Assembly (NCBI GenBank): GCA_013696595.1
Contig: JACCYG010000021.1
Location: 1 to 5,093, forward strand
From: Actinomycetota bacterium
GTDB lineage: Bacteria > Actinomycetota > Thermoleophilia > Gaiellales > Gaiellaceae
DNA length: 5,093 nt
Direction of reading: 5' to 3'
Shown: positions 1 to 4,949 of the stretch, piece after piece
Position numbering within the stretch: position 1 is the stretch's first letter
Layout of the letters: every line of letters begins with the position of its first letter
Notes under the pieces: model-generated
Seen by the model: the letters and a program-made list of their open reading frames with translations, nothing else
Database searches by the model: none
What the model was told of the DNA's origin: nothing
Made by a program: the position numbers and the translations under genes

Positions 1-723
1 GACGTGGACGTCGACGCCGATCAGGTCGATGAGGGCGCATGGGCCGATCGGCCAGTTGACGCCGGCCGTCATCGCCTTGTCGAGGTCCTCGGGCGCGACC
101 CCCGCCTCGTCGAGCACGCGGACACAGTCGTTCAGAAGGGGAATGAGGATCCGGTTCACCACGAACCCCGGCGTGTCGTTGCAGCGGATCGGCTTCTTTC
201 CGATCCGCTCGACAAACGCATACGCCGCTTCGTAGGCCGCGCTGGACGAGAGCTCCGTGCGCACGACCTCGACGAGCGGAAGGACCGGCGCCGGGTTGAA
301 GAAGTGCATGCCGACGACGCGCTCGGGGTGCGCGGTCGAGCGGGCGATCTCGGTCACCGAGAGGGCCGACGTGTTGGTCGCGAGAATCGCTCTCGGGCTT
401 ACGAGCGAATCGAGCGAGGCGAAGACGTCCCGTTTGGCCTCGAGCTCCTCGATCACGGCTTCGATCACGAGATCGCACGCTCGGAGCGCTTCGAGATCGG
501 TCGCAGTAGAGAGGCGCGAGAGCGCGGCATCCTTCTCCTCCGCCGAGAGGCGGCCCTTCTCGACGCCGCGCGAGAGATAGTGGTCGATGCGCCCGCGCGC
601 CTGTCCGCCGCGCTCGGCGCTCACTTCGACCCCCACGGTCTCGACGCCGGCCTGCACGCACACCTGCGCGATCCCGGCGCCCATCGTGCCGAGGCCGACC
701 ACACCCACCGTCCGAACTTCCAT
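1..723 (-). CDS. 3-hydroxyacyl-CoA (3-hydroxybutyryl-CoA) dehydrogenase, C-terminus cut by window edge
   Basis: The first 241 residues of an NAD(P)-dependent dehydrogenase that interconverts 3-hydroxyacyl-CoA and 3-oxoacyl-CoA in the cytoplasm, in fatty-acid, butyrate or aromatic-CoA pathways. Seen: Rossmann dinucleotide motif GLGTMG at residues 10-15; acidic residue after the second strand (E33); NTSALS at 117-122 with the family's catalytic-site Ser (S119); HFFNPAP at 140-146 with catalytic H140; partner E152; NDTPGFVVNR at 182-191 with N190; start of the C-terminal helical domain (PIGPCALIDLIGVD, 225-238). These residues and spacings match the approximately 285-residue single-domain enzymes (Hbd/PaaH/FadB2 type), so roughly 40-45 residues are missing to the left. 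The ATG at 721-723 gives the expected short N-terminus before the Rossmann motif. No Shine-Dalgarno is visible. It diverges from the aldehyde dehydrogenase across 25 bp. The family is clear; chain-length preference and the exact pathway are not. Confidence 0.93.
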   Translation of the reverse strand, partial: MEVRTVGVVGLGTMGAGIAQVCVQAGVETVGVEVSAERGGQARGRIDHYLSRGVEKGRLSAEEKDAALSRLSTATDLEALRACDLVIEAVIEELEAKRDVFASLDSLVSPRAILATNTSALSVTEIARSTAHPERVVGMHFFNPAPVLPLVEVVRTELSSSAAYEAAYAFVERIGKKPIRCNDTPGFVVNRILIPLLNDCVRVLDEAGVAPEDLDKAMTAGVNWPIGPCALIDLIGVDVHV

Positions 724-748
724 CGCGGCGCGTTAGCCTAATAGGGCC
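724..748. promoter_or_regulatory. Divergent intergenic region with a shared palindromic -10 element
   Basis: Only 25 bp separate the two divergent start codons. The near-palindrome TTAGCCTAA lies at 733-741. Read forward it gives TAGCCT (734-739), with 9 nt before the GTG at 749. Read in reverse it gives TAGGCT (complement of 735-740), with 11 nt before the ATG at 723. TAnnnT is the actinobacterial -10 pattern, and these distances place transcription starts at or next to the start codons. That fits the absence of Shine-Dalgarno sequences on both sides. No convincing -35 is seen; any would lie inside the coding regions. Overlap and simultaneous use in both directions are inferred. Confidence 0.55.
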
Positions 749-2173
749 GTGGCCATCACTCTCAGCGAGCGCAAGCTTCTCGTCGCCGGCGAATGGGTCG
801 AGACGGGCGAGTGGCGCGAGGTTCGTTCGCCCCACTCCGGCGAGGTCATAGGCCGCGTCCCGCAGGCGGACGCCGAGCTTGCCCGCCGCGCCGTCGACGC
901 GGCCGCGCACGCGATGGAGGATCCGCTTCCAGCCCATCAGCGGGCGGGAATCCTCGATCGGGTCGCCGAGCTCTTGACCGAGCGCCACGACGACGTCGCG
1001 AGGACGATCTGCGCCGAGGCCGGCAAGCCGATGAAGGCGGCACGCGTCGAGGCGCAGCGGGCGGTCTCCACGTACACGATCGCCGCCGCCGAGGCGCGCA
1101 CGCTCGCGGGCTCTGTCGTGCCGATGGACGCCGCCGCCGCGGGCGAGGGAAAGCTCGCCTTCACGCTCCGGCAGCCGATCGGCGTCATCGGCGCGATCTC
1201 GCCGTTCAACTTCCCCCTGAACCTCGTCGCGCACAAGATCGCCCCGGCCCTCGCCGCGGGATGCGCGGTCGTCCTCAAGCCCGCGGGCCAGACGCCGCTC
1301 TCGGCCCTCTTCCTTGCAGAGCTCGAAATGGAGGCGGGGCTTCCGCACGGATGGCTGAACGTCGTCGTCGGCCCAGCCTCGGATATCGGTGACGTCCTCG
1401 TCGAGGACGAGCGCGTCCGGATGATCACCTTCACCGGCTCGTCGGAGGTCGGCTGGAAGCTCCGCGGGCGCGCCGCGCAGAAGAAGGTCACCCTCGAGCT
1501 CGGAAACTCGACCCCGGTGCTCGTCGAGGCCGACGCCGACCTCGAGGAGACCGCGAAGAAGCTCGCCGCGCATGCGTTTGCCTTCGCCGGCCAGAGTTGC
1601 ATCTCCGTTCAGCGGATCTACGTGCGCCGCGAGGCGTACGACGACTTCACCGCGCGCTTCCTCCCGAAGGTCGAGGCCCTGCGCGTCGGCGACCCGTCCG
1701 AGGAAGAGACGGACGTTGGGCCGGTGATCGACGACGGTGCGCGCGAGCGGATCCTCGAGTGGATCGGCGAGGCGCGCTCGGGCGGCGCGACCGTCCTCGC
1801 GGGCGGAGAGGAGGACGAGGGACTGATCCGCCCCACCGTTCTCGCCGACGTGAAGCCCGAGATGAGGGTCGCGTGCGAGGAGGTTTTCGGGCCTGTCTGC
1901 ACGCTCACCCCGTACGACTCACTCGAGGAAGGCCTGCGGCTCGCGAACTCGACGCGGTACGGCCTCCAGGCAGGCATCTTCACGGGCAGCCTCGAGAGCG
2001 CACTTGCGGCGGCTCGGGGGCTCGAGTTCGGCGGCGTGACGGTCAACGAGGCGCCGACCTTCCGCTCCGACCAGATGCCCTATGGCGGCGTGAAGGCATC
2101 GGGCAACACGAAGGAGGGACCGCACTACAGCGTGCGCGAGATGACTGAAGAGCGCCTCGTCGTCATCGCGTAG
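749..2173 (+). CDS. NAD(P)-dependent aldehyde dehydrogenase (ALDH superfamily)
   Basis: A complete 474-residue cytoplasmic enzyme that oxidises an aldehyde to the carboxylic acid with NAD(P)+. Seen: SPFNFPLN at 151-158 with oxyanion-hole N154; LKPAGQTP cofactor-binding segment; FTGSSEVG at 228-235; general base E250 in ELGN; catalytic Cys C284 in GQSCISVQR, exactly 34 residues after E250 as in classical ALDHs; E378-x-FGP (378-382) for nicotinamide ribose; and the C-terminal PYGGVKASGNTKEG segment. Length is normal. GQSCISVQR resembles the lactaldehyde/phosphonoacetaldehyde dehydrogenase-like branch and uncharacterised y4uC-type ALDHs, so the substrate cannot be named. The usual ELGG is ELGN here. 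The GTG start has no Shine-Dalgarno but lies 9 nt after TAGCCT, suggesting a leaderless message. It is divergent from a 3-hydroxyacyl-CoA dehydrogenase; a shared pathway is possible but unproven. Confidence 0.95.
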   Translation: MAITLSERKLLVAGEWVETGEWREVRSPHSGEVIGRVPQADAELARRAVDAAAHAMEDPLPAHQRAGILDRVAELLTERHDDVARTICAEAGKPMKAARVEAQRAVSTYTIAAAEARTLAGSVVPMDAAAAGEGKLAFTLRQPIGVIGAISPFNFPLNLVAHKIAPALAAGCAVVLKPAGQTPLSALFLAELEMEAGLPHGWLNVVVGPASDIGDVLVEDERVRMITFTGSSEVGWKLRGRAAQKKVTLELGNSTPVLVEADADLEETAKKLAAHAFAFAGQSCISVQRIYVRREAYDDFTARFLPKVEALRVGDPSEEETDVGPVIDDGARERILEWIGEARSGGATVLAGGEEDEGLIRPTVLADVKPEMRVACEEVFGPVCTLTPYDSLEEGLRLANSTRYGLQAGIFTGSLESALAAARGLEFGGVTVNEAPTFRSDQMPYGGVKASGNTKEGPHYSVREMTEERLVVIA

Positions 2174-2187
2174 GGCCTGGCGAGGCG

Positions 2188-2201
2188 CGACCGGAGGGTC
2201 G
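2188..2201 (+). other. Short hairpin after the aldehyde dehydrogenase gene
   Basis: A perfect 5-bp inverted repeat, CGACC (2188-2192) and GGTCG (2197-2201), around the loop GGAG, 14 bases after the ALDH stop and just upstream of the next gene's -10. There is no T-tract after it, so a classical intrinsic terminator is unlikely. It could be a weak terminator, an operator half-site pair, or chance in GC-rich DNA. Confidence 0.2.
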
Positions 2202-2203
2202 GT

Positions 2204-2209
2204 TAGACT
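2204..2209 (+). promoter_or_regulatory. -10 element (TAGACT) of a probably leaderless promoter
   Basis: TAGACT fits the actinobacterial TAnnnT -10 pattern. Exactly 9 nt separate it from the ATG at 2219, the same spacing as TAGCCT before the GTG at 749. The context is similar too (GGTTAGACT here, CGTTAGCCT there). The nine bases CGACCCGGG before the ATG contain no Shine-Dalgarno, so transcription probably starts at or near the A of ATG. No -35 consensus was recognised about 17 bp upstream. Confidence 0.5.
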
Positions 2210-2218
2210 CGACCCGGG

Positions 2219-2818
2219 ATGCCGGCCCGGTTTTCCTCGCTTTTCGTGCGTAGGACCCGCCCGGTGGACGGCGGACCGCCCTACGCGGGCGAGGCGGAAG
2301 CGGCTCCTCCGCCGAAAGCCCTGGCCGCTCGACCGTTGCGCCCGGGTCGACCGCCCTCGCTCCAGCGCGAGCGCCGTGACCTCATGCGTCGGCGTGAGGT
2401 CGAGATCCGCGACGTCGGCGGCCTCGCGCTCGAGATGGCGCGACGTGACGCGTGGAATCCGGATCTGCTCGCAGCCCGGACCTCCGAGGTCCTGGCGATC
2501 GAAGAGCGGATCGCCGAGCTCGACTCGATGCTCGTCGCCGCGGAGGCGGCCGCGCGCGGAATCGGTGCGGAGCGCTGTGTCTGCGGGACCCCCATCGTCC
2601 GCGGGACCCACTTCTGCTCCCACTGCGGGCGGCCCGCGACCGAGACCCCGCCCGTGGTCGCGTGCAGCCATTGCGGCCAGGCCCTCCCCGCCGACTCGAA
2701 CTTCTGCCCGGTCTGCGGGAACGGTGTGGCGGCCGAGGAGTACTCCTCCAAGGACCCGATCGGCTCCACCCTGATCGAGCCGATCACGCCGGGAGAAGAG
2801 CACGTCGGAGACCCGTAG
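2219..2818 (+). CDS. Helical/coiled-coil protein with two C-terminal zinc ribbons
   Basis: A 199-residue soluble protein with no signal peptide or membrane segment. Layout: residues 1-47 are a Pro/Ala/Arg-rich, probably disordered N-terminus; about 48-112 is a charged helical region (two helices broken at N80-P81) likely to form a coiled coil, with IEERIAELDSML-type heptads near 94-105; 119-137 is a first zinc ribbon with ligands C120, C122, C133, C136; 149-167 is a second with C149, C152, C163, C166. The first ribbon opens with CxC rather than the usual CxxC. The tail (169-199) is acidic. Zinc ribbons of this type usually mediate protein or nucleic-acid contacts; no enzyme motif is visible. 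It overlaps the next gene, another zinc-ribbon protein, by one base, so the two products probably act together. I recall similar helix-plus-ribbon proteins from Thermoleophilia, none characterised to my knowledge. The ATG is chosen for its 9-nt distance to TAGACT. Confidence 0.85.
   Translation: MPARFSSLFVRRTRPVDGGPPYAGEAEAAPPPKALAARPLRPGRPPSLQRERRDLMRRREVEIRDVGGLALEMARRDAWNPDLLAARTSEVLAIEERIAELDSMLVAAEAAARGIGAERCVCGTPIVRGTHFCSHCGRPATETPPVVACSHCGQALPADSNFCPVCGNGVAAEEYSSKDPIGSTLIEPITPGEEHVGDP
2807..2810 (+). promoter_or_regulatory. Ribosome binding site for the zinc-ribbon/SPOR gene
   Basis: GGAG lies inside the end of the upstream gene, 7 nt before the GTG at 2818. It fixes the start of the downstream gene, whose reading frame is otherwise open far upstream. 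Together with the TAGTG stop/start overlap it indicates translational coupling. Confidence 0.65.
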
Positions 2819-3570
2819 TGGAACCACCCGTCAATGATCCGCCGCCCGTACCGCCGGCCAAGCCTCCCGAGCTCACCTGTCCCCGTTGCGGGGCACCGCA
2901 CGACCGTTACCAGGAGTACTGCCTCCACTGTGGCGTCCACCTTGCGCGCCACTACCCAGTCGGGCGGCGAACGGCATGGAGCCGTGAAACCTGGTCGCGC
3001 GAATCGCCGTTCTGGCTCTGGGCGGCGCTCGCGACGCTCGCTCTCGTCGTGCTCATCGCCTCGGCGATCGTCCTCGCCGCCACGACCAATGACGACGAGC
3101 CGCGGCGACAGGCTAATCGGCCCGGCGCGACGAGCACGCTGCAGGTCATCCCCGACATCACGACGTCGAGCACGGTGGGCACGCTTCCGCCCACCCTGAC
3201 GATCCAGCCGACGACGACCGTGAACCCGACGACGACCGCCACGACGACGACAACGGCCACGACGACGACCGGGGCGACGAACAGGATCATCGCGTGGCCA
3301 AGCGGGAAAGACGGCTACACCGTCGTGATCGCGTCCCATCCGAAGAGCGGCGGGCGGAGCCGCGCGGAGGCGACGGCCCGCGAGGCGATCAACAAAGGGC
3401 TCTCGGAGGTCGGGCTTCTCGACTCCTCGGACTACCCAAGCCTGACGCCCGGCTACTACGTCGTCTTCAGCGGCGTCCACGACACCGAGGCTCAGGGGAG
3501 GAACGCCCTCCCCGGCGTCCGGGCGGCCGGGTACCCCACGGCGTACGTGCGCGAAGTCAATTCGGAGTAG
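2818..3570 (+). CDS. Zinc-ribbon, single-pass membrane protein with SPOR-like C-terminal domain
   Basis: A 250-residue protein with four parts. Residues 1-18 are Pro-rich. Residues 20-40 form a zinc ribbon with C21, C24, C35 and C38. Residues about 65-88 form one transmembrane helix (FWLWAALATLALVV onward). Residues about 104-155 are a Thr/Pro-rich linker, and about 164-247 a SPOR-like domain. The SPOR assignment rests on an opening strand (GYTVVIAS), helix, strand (YYVVFSGVH), helix rich in Ala/Gly, and closing strand (TAYVREV). Arg residues before the helix (R50, R51, R56, R61) and DDE just after it predict the ribbon inside and the SPOR domain outside. SPOR domains typically bind peptidoglycan stripped of stem peptides at division septa, so a septal or cell-wall role is inferred. 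The GTG overlaps the previous stop (TAGTG) and has GGAG 7 nt upstream. The same frame is open back to 2452, but that would bury the start in the upstream gene. Confidence 0.85.
   Translation: MEPPVNDPPPVPPAKPPELTCPRCGAPHDRYQEYCLHCGVHLARHYPVGRRTAWSRETWSRESPFWLWAALATLALVVLIASAIVLAATTNDDEPRRQANRPGATSTLQVIPDITTSSTVGTLPPTLTIQPTTTVNPTTTATTTTTATTTTGATNRIIAWPSGKDGYTVVIASHPKSGGRSRAEATAREAINKGLSEVGLLDSSDYPSLTPGYYVVFSGVHDTEAQGRNALPGVRAAGYPTAYVREVNSE
3211..3270 (+). repeat. ACG/ACC triplet-rich tract encoding a Thr linker
   Basis: Imperfect runs of ACG and ACC codons, interrupted by GTG AAC CCG, GCC and GCC, encode Thr residues about 132-151 of the membrane protein, between its transmembrane helix and SPOR-like domain. 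It is a low-complexity spacer that could cross the cell-wall layer. Triplet slippage would change linker length without shifting the frame. A Thr-rich extracytoplasmic linker is also a possible O-glycosylation site, though nothing here shows it. Confidence 0.7.
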
Positions 3571-3597
3571 CCGGCCGTTTCGATCCGGTCGAGCCGG
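3571..3597 (+). terminator. Candidate terminator hairpin after the zinc-ribbon operon
   Basis: It begins immediately after the TAG stop. The outer stem CCGGC (3571-3575) pairs with GCCGG (3593-3597). The inner stem TCGAT (3580-3584) pairs with GTCGA (3588-3592), with one T-G wobble, around the loop CCG. A four-base bulge (3576-3579) lies on the 5' side. It is followed by GGACTTTG, only a short T run, so termination may be weak. Confidence 0.4.
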
Positions 3598-3602
3598 GGA
3601 CT

Positions 3603-3630
3603 TTGTGACAGGGCCGCGACGTGGTTAACT
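3603..3630 (+). promoter_or_regulatory. Candidate promoter P1 upstream of the 3727 gene
   Basis: TTGTGA (3603-3608) and TTAACT (3625-3630) are separated by 16 nt. They could act as -35 and -10, giving a start near 3637-3640 and a leader of about 90 nt. Matches to consensus are modest (4/6 and 3/6). GGTTAACT resembles the GGTTAGACT promoter element at 2201-2209 with one G missing. The TTAAC repeats would then lie in the leader. Confidence 0.3.
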
Positions 3631-3658
3631 AGGTGCTGGAACGTGGCCTGGCACCGCC

Positions 3659-3698
3659 GCTTAACGTCGGCTTAACAATCGTTTGCAGGGACTTAATC
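3659..3698 (+). promoter_or_regulatory. TTAAC-type direct repeats, candidate OmpR/PhoB-family operator
   Basis: GCTTAAC occurs at 3659-3665 and again at 3670-3676, exactly 11 bp apart. Weaker copies continue the phase: TTTGCA at 3682-3687 and TTAATC at 3693-3698. Unit starts at 3661, 3672, 3682 and 3693 give spacings of 11, 10 and 11 bp, so all face one side of the helix. Direct repeats with about 11-bp period are the hallmark of PhoB/OmpR-family operators; the Bacillus PhoP box is TTAACA-like hexamers spaced about 5 bp. A GATAAT (3708-3713) nine bases further on could be the -10 of an activator-dependent promoter. Binding by any particular regulator is inferred. Confidence 0.4.
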
Positions 3699-3714
3699 GC
3701 GTGGGAAGATAATC

Positions 3715-3720
3715 GGAGGG
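3715..3720 (+). promoter_or_regulatory. Strong Shine-Dalgarno deciding a TTG start
   Basis: GGAGGG sits 6 nt upstream of TTG at 3727. It is the best ribosome-binding site in the window and favours TTG over the in-frame ATG at 3751, which lacks a well-spaced one. It implies a transcript with a 5' leader, unlike the leaderless genes to the left. Confidence 0.65.
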
Positions 3721-3726
3721 CACGCT

Positions 3727-4164
3727 TTGTACGAAGGTCTCCTCGCCCGCATGTATCAATATTCGAGAGCGATCTACCGATCGATCAAGGATCTCATCGA
3801 TCCCTACGTCGACCCGCCGACTCAACTTGAGTACCGCCGTGCCGTCCTGGCCGCCTGTGAGGAGACGGTCGAGCGCCTCGCAAAGGATCCGCGCTACTTC
3901 GCGAAGCCCGAGCGGACACTTTTCCAGGAGATCCGGCGTTATTTTCCCATCACGCACCAGGCTCAGGTCAATTGGGCCGTGAGCGAGGGCATCGGAGCGG
4001 CCGTCGATTTCATCGAGGAGCAGATCGAGTCGGGCGTCTTCGACGGCGGCGTCTCGCGCTGCCGTGCGACGACCCGCAAAGGCAAGCCGTGCCAGCGCGC
4101 GCCTCTGCCTGAGCGTGAGTATTGCCCGTCTCATCAGCACCTCGAGACGCGGCGCGCCGCCTGA
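3727..4164 (+). CDS. Uncharacterised protein with C-terminal Cys3His putative zinc site
   Basis: A 145-residue soluble protein of unknown function. Residues 1-100 are mostly helical and amphipathic, rich in Tyr and Arg/Glu: LLARMYQYSRAIYRSIKDL (5-23), a DPYVDPP turn (25-31), YRRAVLAACEETVERLAKDPRYF (36-58), then FQEIRRYFP (66-74) and a helix to about 101. The C-terminus has C112-RATTRKGKP-C122, then C133-PS-H136, an arrangement that could bind zinc. It resembles short C-terminal modules of DUF5763 type with RC-x-ATT-x-KG-x-PC and YCPSH; that family name is from memory. The TTG start is supported by GGAGGG six bases upstream; an ATG at residue 9 is the alternative. A regulated-looking intergenic region precedes it and the hydrolase gene overlaps its end. 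Its 5' part is more AT-rich than the neighbouring genes. No function is claimed. Confidence 0.8.
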   Translation: MYEGLLARMYQYSRAIYRSIKDLIDPYVDPPTQLEYRRAVLAACEETVERLAKDPRYFAKPERTLFQEIRRYFPITHQAQVNWAVSEGIGAAVDFIEEQIESGVFDGGVSRCRATTRKGKPCQRAPLPEREYCPSHQHLETRRAA

Positions 4165-4943
4165 GCGCGACCGACCTCTACCGCGAAGTCGCCGGCGAAG
4201 GCGATCCGGTTGTCCTCATCCACGCCGGCGTCTGCGACAGCCGCATGTGGGATCCACAGTGGGCGACGTTCCCGCCCGTGCACCGGACGCTTCGCTACGA
4301 CATCCGCGGGTTCGGCCGCTCCCCCATCACCTCGCCGGTCGTCGAGAACGCGCGTGACCTGATCGAGCTGCTCGGCGAAGTCGGGTTCAGTCGTACCGCG
4401 CTCGTCGGTGTGTCCCTGGGTGGCCGGATCGCGCTCGAGGTCACGGTCGCGCGGCCTGAACTCGTGTCGGCCCTCGTGCTCGTGGGTGCGGGGCTGCCAG
4501 GTCAGGCGCCCTCGGACGAGCTCAATGCCTTCGCCGCGGCTGAGGACGAAGCACTCGAGCGTGGTGACCTCGACGAGGCCGCCGAAATCAACGTCCGCAT
4601 GTGGGCGGACAGGTCGCGTCGTTCTCCCGAGCAGGTCGACCCTAGTGTGCGGAAGCTCGTGCACGACATGACCCGCCGGTCCTTCGAGGTTCAGCTCCCC
4701 GTTCCGGACGCCGAGGAGAGGCGACTCGTGCCGGATCTCGCCGATCGGATCTCCGAGATCGAGGCGCCTACGCTCATCCTTGTGGGCGAGGAAGACATCG
4801 ATCACATGCACCGCGCAGCCGATGGCCTCGAGCGGGAGATCTCAAACACCCGACGCGCCTCGATCGCCAATGCCGCGCACGTCCCGAACCTCGAGCGTCC
4901 GGAGGAGTTCGACGCGCTCGTCCTGCCCTTCCTGGCCGGGTAG
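4122..4943 (+). CDS. Alpha/beta hydrolase (3-oxoadipate enol-lactonase-like fold)
   Basis: A cytoplasmic serine hydrolase of the alpha/beta fold, 273 residues from the TTG. Seen: oxyanion-loop segment VVLIHAG (about 29-35); YDIRGFGRSP strand-turn (59-68); nucleophile elbow GVSLGG with S98 (G96-V-S-L-G100); probable acid D225 in LVGEEDID; and catalytic H253 in NAAHVPNLE. The lid (about 130-190) is rich in Glu and Arg. The layout matches PcaD-like lactonases and general carboxylesterases; the substrate is unknown. Start is uncertain: TTG at 4122 overlaps the previous gene by 43 bp with no clear Shine-Dalgarno. The in-frame CTG at 4161 makes a CTGA overlap with the upstream stop and begins just before the conserved fold. 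The next in-frame ATG (4242-4244, residue 41) is too late. The VOC gene follows after 6 bp, suggesting a joint catabolic step. Confidence 0.9.
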   Translation: MPVSSAPRDAARRLSATDLYREVAGEGDPVVLIHAGVCDSRMWDPQWATFPPVHRTLRYDIRGFGRSPITSPVVENARDLIELLGEVGFSRTALVGVSLGGRIALEVTVARPELVSALVLVGAGLPGQAPSDELNAFAAAEDEALERGDLDEAAEINVRMWADRSRRSPEQVDPSVRKLVHDMTRRSFEVQLPVPDAEERRLVPDLADRISEIEAPTLILVGEEDIDHMHRAADGLEREISNTRRASIANAAHVPNLERPEEFDALVLPFLAG

Positions 4944-4949
4944 GTAGCG

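Noticed and set aside
4..741. A 245-codon plus-strand open frame across the left end
   Set aside because: It is antisense to the 3-hydroxyacyl-CoA dehydrogenase, whose motifs and spacings are unmistakable. The plus-strand translation is Arg/His/Asp-rich with no recognisable domain.
2452..2817. Upstream extension of the SPOR-protein frame to ATG 2452
   Set aside because: The extension lies entirely within the upstream zinc-ribbon gene and reads as Arg/Pro-rich frame-shadow. GTG 2818 has a proper GGAG site and begins just before the zinc ribbon.
2952..3290. A minus-strand frame with a Val-rich hydrophobic stretch that looks like a membrane segment
   Set aside because: The hydrophobic Val runs come from the reverse complement of the ACG/ACC Thr codons, not from a real transmembrane helix.
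2281..3480. A 399-codon minus-strand open frame opposite the zinc-ribbon pair
   Set aside because: It is low-complexity Arg/Gly-rich sequence spanning two well-supported plus-strand genes and the Thr-codon tract. It is a typical high-GC shadow.
3632..3655. Inverted repeat GGTGC (3632-3636) / GCACC (3651-3655) in the intergenic region, possible riboswitch or terminator
   Set aside because: The stem is five base pairs with a 14-nt loop and no T-tract. No conserved riboswitch core is recognisable, so chance is the simpler explanation.
3633..3830. A 65-codon plus-strand frame starting at GTG 3633, just after TTAACT
   Set aside because: It overlaps the better supported TTG-started gene in another frame, has no Shine-Dalgarno, and its translation is Arg-rich with no recognisable feature. 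The spacing to TTAACT (2 nt) does not fit leaderless initiation.
4134..4811. A 225-codon minus-strand frame opposite the hydrolase
   Set aside because: The plus strand encodes an alpha/beta hydrolase with an intact catalytic triad. The antisense translation shows no domain.
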